A stretch of 5,256 nt of DNA. Source: Spirochaetaceae bacterium (GTDB lineage: Bacteria; Spirochaetota; Spirochaetia; Spirochaetales_E; Spirochaetaceae_B). Made by a program: the position numbers and the translations under genes. Positions within the stretch are counted from its first letter, which is position 1. The number at the start of each line of letters is the position of its first letter. A model generated the notes under the pieces. It was not told the origin of the DNA. It saw nothing but the letters and a program-made list of their open reading frames with translations, and did no database searches. Positions 1 to 5,256 of the stretch are shown here, piece by piece. Where the stretch lies: NCBI GenBank assembly GCA_003249275.1, contig QKJO01000225.1:1-5256 (forward strand). The letters run 5' to 3'.

Positions 1-25
1 ACTGCTCAGGAAGATCCGTTAGACA

Positions 26-1837
26 TCAGTCGTCTTCGGTCGTTTTCAGGACGGCAAGGAATGCGGACTGGGGAAGTTCTACATTACCCACCATTTTCAT
101 TCTTTTCTTGCCCTCTTTCTGTTTCTCCAGAAGCTTTCTCTTTCTGGAAATGTCCCCTCCGTAACACTTGGAGGTTACATCCTTTCTCAGAGCACTGATT
201 GTCTCTCTTGAAATGACCGTATTGCCTATGGCCGCCTGGATGGGAATCTTGAACTGCTGCTTGGTGATCTCTTCTTTCAGTTTCTTGCAGACGATTCTTC
301 CCCTGTCATAGGCATTATCCTTGAAGACAAGCTGGGACAGGGCATCCACCTTGTCGCCATTGATCAGAATATCAAGTTTGACCAGAGTTGTGGGTTTGAA
401 GCCGATGAGTTCATAGTCAAAGGAGGCATATCCCTTGCTGATGGATTTGAGTTTGTCGTAAAAATCGAAAAGCACCTCTGCCAGGGGCATTTCAAATTTG
501 ATTTCCACCCTCTTTTCATCCAGATAGCTGAGGTTGGTCTGAATACCACGCTTACCCATACAGAGGGTCATGATGGAACCGAGATAGTCGGTCGGCGTGA
601 TGATGTCTGCGCGGATATAGGGTTCCTCGGCCATTTCAATGGTACCGGGATCGGGATACTCTGCAGGATTGTCCAGATAGAACACTTTTCCGCCCTGATT
701 GGTGATCCTGTAGCGGACAGAGGGTGAGGTCAGAACGATGTTGAGTCCGTACTCTCTCTCAAGTCTCTCCTGGACGACCTCAAGGTGCAGCAGTCCCAGA
801 AATCCGCAGCGGAAACCGAAGCCCAGAGCGGCGGAGGCATCCTTTTCATAAATCAGAGATGCGTCATTCAGCTTCAGTTTATCGATGGCTGTATGCAGCT
901 CCTCGTACTGGTTCGTATCGACAGGATAGATGGAGGAAAAGACGACGGGCTTGACCTCTCTGAATCCGGAAAGGGCCTTGTCGCAGGGCTTGTTGGAGAG
1001 GGTGATCGTGTCACCGACCCGGATGTCGGAGATGATTTTGATCCCCGCAATGATATAACCCACCTGACCGGCTTTCAGTTCCTTTTCGGTTTTCAGCATC
1101 AGTTTGAATATACCGACCTCTTCCACCTTGTATTTGGACTTGTTAGACATGATCAGAATTTCATCCCCTGCCTTGATGGTTCCCTCTATGACCCGGATAT
1201 GAATGACGACTCCCCGGTAGGGATCGTAATGGGAGTCAAATATAAGACACTTCAGGGGGGCATCCGCCGAACCTTTCGGTGCGGGTATCCATTTGATGAG
1301 TCCTTCAATCAGTTTGTCGACGTTCTTGCCTGTTTTGGCAGATACAGGATAGATCATCTCTCTTTCAAGACCGAGGTCGTGTTCAATCTGGTCCGCCACC
1401 CGTTCGAGATCCGCACTGGGCAGGTCCATCTTGTTGACCACAGGAAGGATATCCAGATTATGGTCCAGAGCCATGTACATGTTGGAAAGAGTCTGCGCTT
1501 CCACCCCCTGGGAGGCATCTACAAGCAGAAGAGCTCCTTCACAGGCGGAGATAGCCCGGGAAACTTCATAGGAAAAATCCACATGTCCCGGAGTATCAAC
1601 CAGATTGAGCTGATAGGTATGACCGTCCTCGGAGGGAAATTCGAGAGTAACGGCCTGGGATTTGATCGTAATTCCCCTTTCCCGCTCGATATCCATGGAG
1701 TCCAGCATCTGTTCCTTGAACTCCCGATCGGAGACAGAGTGGGAAATCTGCAGAAAACGGTCAGCCAGAGTGGATTTACCGTGATCTATATGGGCAATTA
1801 TACAAAAATTTCGGATTCTATCCTGTTCATATTTCAT
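26..1837 (-). CDS. lepA: Elongation factor 4 (LepA), ribosome back-translocase GTPase
   Basis: LepA/EF-4 is a translational GTPase that binds the ribosome in the cytosol and is proposed to back-translocate stalled ribosomes or assist initiation and 30S assembly. All GTPase motifs are visible (numbered from the ATG at 1837): G1 AHIDHGKS at 15-22, G2 RGITIK at 54-59, G3 DTPGH at 81-85 with the catalytic-type histidine 85, G4 NKMD at 135-138 and G5 SAK at 166-168. EF-G-like domains follow (RCGFLGLLHLEVVQERLE region), then the LepA-specific C-terminal domain with KCYGGDISRKRKLLEKQKEG near 557-576. The length of 603 residues matches the family (about 600). I chose ATG 1837 because MKYEQDRIRNF places the G1 motif at the usual distance. 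The frame also extends to a TTG at 1873, adding 12 residues (MKKFYLSYIFHS) that the family lacks. Neither start has a clear Shine-Dalgarno sequence. The gene ends with TGA at 26-28 and appears intact. Confidence 0.97.
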   Translation of the reverse strand: MKYEQDRIRNFCIIAHIDHGKSTLADRFLQISHSVSDREFKEQMLDSMDIERERGITIKSQAVTLEFPSEDGHTYQLNLVDTPGHVDFSYEVSRAISACEGALLLVDASQGVEAQTLSNMYMALDHNLDILPVVNKMDLPSADLERVADQIEHDLGLEREMIYPVSAKTGKNVDKLIEGLIKWIPAPKGSADAPLKCLIFDSHYDPYRGVVIHIRVIEGTIKAGDEILIMSNKSKYKVEEVGIFKLMLKTEKELKAGQVGYIIAGIKIISDIRVGDTITLSNKPCDKALSGFREVKPVVFSSIYPVDTNQYEELHTAIDKLKLNDASLIYEKDASAALGFGFRCGFLGLLHLEVVQERLEREYGLNIVLTSPSVRYRITNQGGKVFYLDNPAEYPDPGTIEMAEEPYIRADIITPTDYLGSIMTLCMGKRGIQTNLSYLDEKRVEIKFEMPLAEVLFDFYDKLKSISKGYASFDYELIGFKPTTLVKLDILINGDKVDALSQLVFKDNAYDRGRIVCKKLKEEITKQQFKIPIQAAIGNTVISRETISALRKDVTSKCYGGDISRKRKLLEKQKEGKKRMKMVGNVELPQSAFLAVLKTTEDD

Positions 1838-1844
1838 GGAGTGA

Positions 1845-1873
1845 AATATATACGAAAGATAAAATTTCTTCAA
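1845..1873 (-). promoter_or_regulatory. Putative sigma70-type promoter for lepA
   Basis: On the minus strand, TTGAAG (1873-1868, 4 of 6 to TTGACA) is followed by a 17-base spacer and TATATT (1850-1845, 5 of 6 to TATAAT). The region is an AT-rich island between two coding regions of balanced composition. Seven bases (TCACTCC) separate the -10 box from the lepA ATG, so initiation at the normal distance would fall on the A of the ATG (1837) or one base before it. There is no extended -10 TG. The promoter is inferred from sequence only. Confidence 0.5.
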
Positions 1874-1876
1874 TCG

Positions 1877-3664
1877 TCAGAAGAAGATAGCGGTCTCCAG
1901 TCCTGCCCCAAGCTGTACGGCGCTTTCAAGGTATCCGGCCTTGACCCCTTTGAAGAGAAACTGCATCAGAACATACCCTTCTTTTTCATTAACGACCCAT
2001 TTTCTGAGGATGATCACATCGTTGGCAGAGATGCTTGCTTCGTCCGCTCCGCCTCCGGTATAGACGTTGTCCACCGTGTACTGGGATTTGGCGACCTGGG
2101 ACAGCACCATTCCGAAGAGGGGCGGGATGAGGTTCTCCCGCGTGTCTTTTCCGACGGCTTCCCTCAGGGGAATATCAGGCCGTTCACCCAGTGCCAGAGT
2201 GGCGGATTTGACAGTCTCTCCCGTTTTCCACTCCAGGCTGACCAGAGTTCCCGGTGGCACGGCGAGGATAATGTCTCTGATTTCCTGATTTCTCAAAACC
2301 TTATGCCCGTTGACGGAGAGAATGGTATCACCCCGTTTGAGACCCAATCCTGCGGCCGGAGAATCGGGCATTACATAAAGGACATCCAGTCTGTCATGTG
2401 CCTGGTATCCGGCGATTCCGATCCAGGAGTGGATGATCGCCCCGCCTTCGTAGAGGGAGGGAAGCAGTTTTTTAACATACTCCCCGTTGATGGCAAAATT
2501 GACACCTTCAAATCCCGAGATTCCCGCAAAAATGATCCCCGTTACTTCGGAGTTCCTGTTCATGAGAGGCCCTCCGCTGTTGCCGGGATTGATGGGTACA
2601 TCGATCTGGATGGATTCACCCATAGTCTGAAGGGGCCTTCTCAAGGCGGAAACCGTACCCGATGTGATTGTATTGTTCAGACCGCCGGGGGAACCAATGG
2701 CAAAAATCTGCTCACCCAGATTGAACTGGTTGTCGTCGGAAAAGGAAAATACATAGGGGGCTTCAATCTCTGTTTTGAGAAGAGCAATGTCAAAATGCCT
2801 GTCCCATCCGACGACCCTGGCCGGGATCTTCTCCCCCCTGTCATCGGAAAGTTTGATGAACAGCCTGGAATAACCCTTATATTCCGGATCGACTTCACTT
2901 TCGATGACATGATAGTTGGTAAGGATATAGCCTTCCTTGTCTATAAAGAATCCGCTGCCGATACTGCGGTCGGGATAGCCCACACCCTTCTCAAGCTTCA
3001 GTCCCTTGTCCACCCACACGGTGACCGTCCCTTTCAGAAGATCTTCCAGAATCACCGGTCGGGCAAGAAAAGAAACCGCCTCGTCATCTACGGTCAGAGA
3101 TCTTTTCTGAAGTTCTCCGACGATCTGGTCAAGGGCTTTTCTGTTCTCGCCCTGTAGAAATTTATCTTCCATAAAGATCAGATCATCATCACTCAGGTCG
3201 GAAGGGTTGATATAATTTCTTGAAATCATGGAGGCGGCGGCTCCGGCTTTTTTAAACTCGAGAAGATTTTTTATAAAACCCGTTCTCAGTCCCTGATCAT
3301 TGATGCCGGGGTCCACCATATCCGCCTGATCCAGAACCTTGAAGGACGTCAGGATTGAAATGGCCTCCCTGAAGTTCTTCTGTTCGATCGACTGTCCCAG
3401 TTTCCGGTTCAGACTTTCCAGAGCCTGATTCTCCAGTTCACTGTAATCCAGGTCTGCCGATTCATCCGCTTCACGATAGTAATAGATCCACTGCAGTGCC
3501 TCGGATGGTCTGTCATCCCTGATGAGGGTATCGATCTGTTCCTGAATTCTGCCCGATTTATCATAGGGAGCGGCAACGACGGGATTTACGACATCCGTTG
3601 TACTGCAGGCAGTTATATAAACCCAGGAAAGGGCGGCAATATATCCTAGTCTAATTTTGCTCAT
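1877..3664 (-). CDS. Lipoprotein trypsin-like (HtrA/DegP-type, S1C) serine protease with PDZ domains
   Basis: This is a predicted envelope protease of 595 residues that would cleave or quality-control extracytoplasmic proteins. Residues 1-19 form a lipoprotein signal peptide with a basic start (SKIR), a hydrophobic core and lipobox ITA-C, with acylated Cys20. Residues about 35-200 are mostly helical and charged, TPR-like in places (for example 42-110), and have no catalytic motifs. The protease domain covers about 208-400. Its triad is visible: His252 in TNYHVIE, Asp292 in HFDIALLK and Ser363 in NPGNSGGPL, with the oxyanion-side AIGSPGGL at 322-329. A PDZ domain spans about 413-493, with SWIGIAGY as its likely carboxylate-binding loop. 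The C-terminal part, about 512-595, looks like a second, weaker PDZ. DegP is about 450-475 residues, so the extra N-terminal block makes this a longer, membrane-anchored variant. The ATG at 3664 is preceded by GAGAAAGG with a 6-base gap. It starts 21 bases after the upstream gene's stop, suggesting cotranscription. The exact subfamily and substrates are unknown. Confidence 0.92.
   Translation of the reverse strand: MSKIRLGYIAALSWVYITACSTTDVVNPVVAAPYDKSGRIQEQIDTLIRDDRPSEALQWIYYYREADESADLDYSELENQALESLNRKLGQSIEQKNFREAISILTSFKVLDQADMVDPGINDQGLRTGFIKNLLEFKKAGAAASMISRNYINPSDLSDDDLIFMEDKFLQGENRKALDQIVGELQKRSLTVDDEAVSFLARPVILEDLLKGTVTVWVDKGLKLEKGVGYPDRSIGSGFFIDKEGYILTNYHVIESEVDPEYKGYSRLFIKLSDDRGEKIPARVVGWDRHFDIALLKTEIEAPYVFSFSDDNQFNLGEQIFAIGSPGGLNNTITSGTVSALRRPLQTMGESIQIDVPINPGNSGGPLMNRNSEVTGIIFAGISGFEGVNFAINGEYVKKLLPSLYEGGAIIHSWIGIAGYQAHDRLDVLYVMPDSPAAGLGLKRGDTILSVNGHKVLRNQEIRDIILAVPPGTLVSLEWKTGETVKSATLALGERPDIPLREAVGKDTRENLIPPLFGMVLSQVAKSQYTVDNVYTGGGADEASISANDVIILRKWVVNEKEGYVLMQFLFKGVKAGYLESAVQLGAGLETAIFF
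3608..3664 (-). other. Lipoprotein signal peptide of the protease
   Basis: Residues 1-19 (MSKIRLGYIAALSWVYITA) come before Cys20. The -3 to +1 residues I-T-A-C fit the lipobox pattern. Cys20 is followed by STTD, so no Asp sits at +2. Membrane anchoring on the periplasmic face is inferred. The choice between inner and outer membrane cannot be made from the sequence, because spirochaete sorting rules differ from those of E. coli. Confidence 0.85.
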
Positions 3665-3670
3665 TTCCAG

Positions 3671-3678
3671 CCTTTCTC
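3671..3678 (-). promoter_or_regulatory. Ribosome binding site of the protease gene
   Basis: GAGAAAGG on the minus strand ends 6 bases before the ATG at 3664. It is a modest match to the Shine-Dalgarno consensus, lies in the 21-base gap after the upstream TGA, and supports the ATG at 3664 as the start. Confidence 0.5.
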
Positions 3679-3685
3679 ATTCCAG

Positions 3686-5256
3686 TCATTCAAAGATCAT
3701 CTCGCTCCATTGACCTTCCCGGTTCTGCTCCAGGAGGGCATTGTAGAATCCGTCTTTTGAAAAGTCCCAGAGCTGATACCTCTTCCGGTTCCAGAGATCA
3801 TGATACTCTTCCAGAGCCGTATTATCCCCTTCAAAAACAAATCCTGAAAACCGGCCGGTGGAGTATTTTTCTCTGAGATCAAAGACCCCGTCCCCGTCGA
3901 TGTCACGATAGCCTTCATAGGGAAGCCAGTCATCCAACAGGACGACCCTGTCAAAATTACCGTCAAAATTGGAATCCTCGCGAAATCTCCTTATGGAACC
4001 GTCAATAACAGTATACTCTCTAAATGGACTGATCCGGGGAGACGTTACAGATTCTATCAGTGAAAAACAGTGTTTCAGAATCTCCGATTCGGGCAGAAAC
4101 TCGTGATCTATAACACCGGGGTCAAAAAGCAGTTTCACAGGCAGCTGTGATGCCGAAGATGTGAGAGGGAATTCATAACTTCCCGGAAGAAAATTGTAAT
4201 CCCTCTGATTTCTATCCCTCCCGCTCAAAGTGATTCTGTCCACCGAGGGGTACTTGTAATAATGAAGCGAACGAACCATATGCGGATCCCTGAATTCAAG
4301 GGATTTCAGATCATTCTGACGGCTCCACTCAAGTCTGAAATTGACAATTCCGTCCTGATCAGGATCCAGCTCCCAGATGATCTCCCTGCTTTCCGACTTC
4401 AGGACAAAGTCTGCAATACCATCCTGATCGGAGTCGAGGGAAAGATGGGAGACTCTCTGCATAAGACTGCCCATTTCCATTCTGTTCTCCACAAATTTCT
4501 GAAGACAGATCAGGGGCCAGACCCGGCTGCTGTCGGAGAAATCCGGAACGGAACCGGTGTCGGAGGGCATATGGAAAATGTAAGTTTTGAAGTACCAGCT
4601 GTTCAGATCATTGAACTGTTCAACATAGAGGGCGGCCAGGGTTTCCGCACTCCCCGGTTCAGAAGAAAGCACAGTTCTGGCCAGGAGGTCGGGATGGCGT
4701 ATTCCCTGGCGCTCTATGTATTCAGACAGGATTCCTGGATAGTACCTGTCCTTTGACCATGAAGAAAGAAGGATCAGAAATCTCTGATCCTGATATCTGT
4801 ACACACCGCCGGCAGCCAGATCAAAGGCCTGATCTTTTTTACCAAGCCGGTAGAGTGACTGTGCTGCATAAAACAGAATTTCCGGATCTTCCCTGGTCAG
4901 CTCATTGGCTGTGTAGTAAAGGGAGTCAATATCCCGATCTTTACCCAGCCGGTATTTGACCTCAAACAGCCAGGCCAGGATACTTTTAGACGAGACCTGG
5001 TCGGTTTGAAAGCCGCTGTAATAAGCCTTGCTGAACCAGGCTTCGGCATCTGAGAACAGACCGGCTTTCAACGAAGAAAGCCCCTTGAAGCACAGAAGAT
5101 CCGGATTGGACGGATCATACTCAAGCCCTTTGTCCGTCAGTTCAGAAAAATCACTCCAGTTCGCCGAAGATCGGGCGCTCCAGGCATGCCTGGCATAGAG
5201 TTTCGCCAGTTCATGATCCTGATCCACGGCCTGAACAGACAGGGTACGGAACAGAC
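3686..5256 (-). CDS. Exported TPR protein with acidic D-x-D-x-D-G repeats (5' end outside window)
   Basis: I do not recognise a named family. The frame is open to the window edge, so the gene is partial at its 5' end: about 522 residues are visible, and the first complete codon is Leu at 5254. A GTG at 5227 could be read as a start, but the codons before it give LFRTLSVQA, which resembles the end of a Sec signal peptide (V-Q-A before the cut), so the real start is probably upstream. Numbering from that GTG, TPR-like helical pairs lie at about 24-73 (NPDLLCFKGLSSLKAGLFSD) and 99-147 (DPEILFYAAQSLYRLGKKDQ), with more helical sequence to about 205. The second half is strand-rich and carries EF-hand-like acidic loops at residues 265, 288, 418, 442 and 488. 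These may bind calcium, as in thrombospondin type 3 or dockerin loops. A scaffold or binding role at the cell envelope is inferred. There is no enzyme motif. The gene ends with TGA at 3686-3688, 21 bases before the protease gene, and likely shares its transcript. Confidence 0.85.
   Translation of the reverse strand, partial: LFRTLSVQAVDQDHELAKLYARHAWSARSSANWSDFSELTDKGLEYDPSNPDLLCFKGLSSLKAGLFSDAEAWFSKAYYSGFQTDQVSSKSILAWLFEVKYRLGKDRDIDSLYYTANELTREDPEILFYAAQSLYRLGKKDQAFDLAAGGVYRYQDQRFLILLSSWSKDRYYPGILSEYIERQGIRHPDLLARTVLSSEPGSAETLAALYVEQFNDLNSWYFKTYIFHMPSDTGSVPDFSDSSRVWPLICLQKFVENRMEMGSLMQRVSHLSLDSDQDGIADFVLKSESREIIWELDPDQDGIVNFRLEWSRQNDLKSLEFRDPHMVRSLHYYKYPSVDRITLSGRDRNQRDYNFLPGSYEFPLTSSASQLPVKLLFDPGVIDHEFLPESEILKHCFSLIESVTSPRISPFREYTVIDGSIRRFREDSNFDGNFDRVVLLDDWLPYEGYRDIDGDGVFDLREKYSTGRFSGFVFEGDNTALEEYHDLWNRKRYQLWDFSKDGFYNALLEQNREGQWSEMIFE
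3689..3976 (-). repeat. Second block of acidic repeats at the C-terminus (three clear units, one degenerate)
   Basis: Units begin at residues 418 (DSNFDGNFD), 442 (DIDGDGVFD) and 488 (DFSKDGFYN). Unit 488 has Ser at loop position 3. The spacing is 24, then 46 residues, which is twice 23. The gap is filled by a degenerate unit near 465-487 (EGDNTALEEY, then LWNRKRYQLW) that has lost the D-G core but keeps the turn and aromatic strand. The last unit runs to the end of the protein. Confidence 0.6.
4292..4435 (-). repeat. First block of acidic D-x-D-x-D-G protein repeats (two units)
   Basis: Two adjacent units in the TPR protein begin at residues 265 (DSDQDGIAD) and 288 (DPDQDGIVN), 23 residues apart. 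Each has the 1-3-5-9 acidic spacing of a calcium loop, then an alternating hydrophobic strand, a short S-R turn and a second strand rich in W, I or F. This is a protein-level repeat. The DNA of the two units has diverged. Confidence 0.65.
5228..5256 (-). other. Probable end of a Sec signal peptide at the window edge
   Basis: In frame before the GTG at 5227 the sequence encodes LFRTLSVQA, then VDQDHE. Val at -3 and Ala at -1 fit signal peptidase I, but the Arg close to the cut is not typical. The hydrophobic core and start codon lie outside the window, so this cannot be confirmed here. Confidence 0.4.

Noticed and set aside
1..28. A short ATG frame overlapping the lepA stop (TGATG), possibly a next gene
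   Set aside because: It reaches a stop codon after six residues. No terminator hairpin is visible in the 25 bases either, so nothing is called.
1838..1873. TTG start at 1873 giving a 615-residue LepA
   Set aside because: It adds 12 residues not found in the family, uses a weaker start codon without a Shine-Dalgarno sequence, and overlaps the predicted -35 box. ATG 1837 gives the normal length.
1874..1879. The protease and lepA are in the same frame, separated by one TGA, suggesting a readthrough fusion
   Set aside because: An exported lipoprotein protease fused to a cytosolic GTPase makes no biological sense, no stop-readthrough signal is visible, and shared frame between neighbours occurs by chance one time in three.
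785..3157. A 790-codon open frame on the plus strand, antisense to lepA and the protease gene
   Set aside because: It is in exact codon register with both minus-strand genes, so its stops can arise only where they use TTA, CTA or TCA, which are scarce codons here. The translation has no recognisable domain, it starts at a GTG inside lepA, and both sense genes are clearly real.
4353..4364. A perfect 12-base palindrome, TCCTGATCAGGA
   Set aside because: It lies inside the coding sequence of the DPDQDG loop and follows from the Asp and Gln codons used there. There is no sign of an operator or terminator.
4262..4959. Plus-strand open frames of 164 and 68 codons within the TPR protein gene
   Set aside because: They are antisense shadows of a coding frame with visible TPR and acidic-loop motifs. 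Their translations show no domain or signal sequence.

Overview
The window carries three genes, all on the minus strand and tightly packed, so transcription runs from the high-coordinate end towards position 1. In that order they are: (1) an exported tetratricopeptide-repeat protein whose 5' end lies outside the window and whose C-terminal half carries acidic D-x-D-x-D-G loops; (2) a lipid-anchored trypsin-like (HtrA/DegP-type, S1C) serine protease with PDZ domains; (3) lepA, encoding elongation factor 4. The gaps are 21 bases between genes 1 and 2, and 39 bases between gene 2 and the preferred lepA start. No stretch over 300 bases lacks a gene. The 25 bases after lepA hold no visible terminator or gene.

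There is no rRNA, tRNA, mobile element or CRISPR array. Base composition is fairly balanced, apart from an AT-rich patch just before lepA. The codons TTA, CTA and TCA are scarce, which leaves long open but meaningless frames on the plus strand. A lipoprotein protease with a helical N-terminal region, next to an exported TPR protein and lepA, would fit a member of the Spirochaetota (Treponema/Spirochaeta-like). This is a judgement from general protein character, not a database match, and confidence is moderate to low.

The first two genes look like envelope functions: one product is exported with probable calcium-binding loops, and the other is a lipoprotein protease facing the periplasm. LepA is a cytosolic ribosome-associated GTPase. 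The layout suggests one operon. However, a good sigma70-type promoter (TTGAAG, 17 bases, TATATT) lies exactly between the protease stop and the lepA ATG. Its predicted start point falls on or next to that ATG, and the ATG has no Shine-Dalgarno sequence. lepA may therefore be made in part from a leaderless transcript of its own. This, and the roughly 23-residue acidic repeat in the TPR protein, are the two most notable observations.
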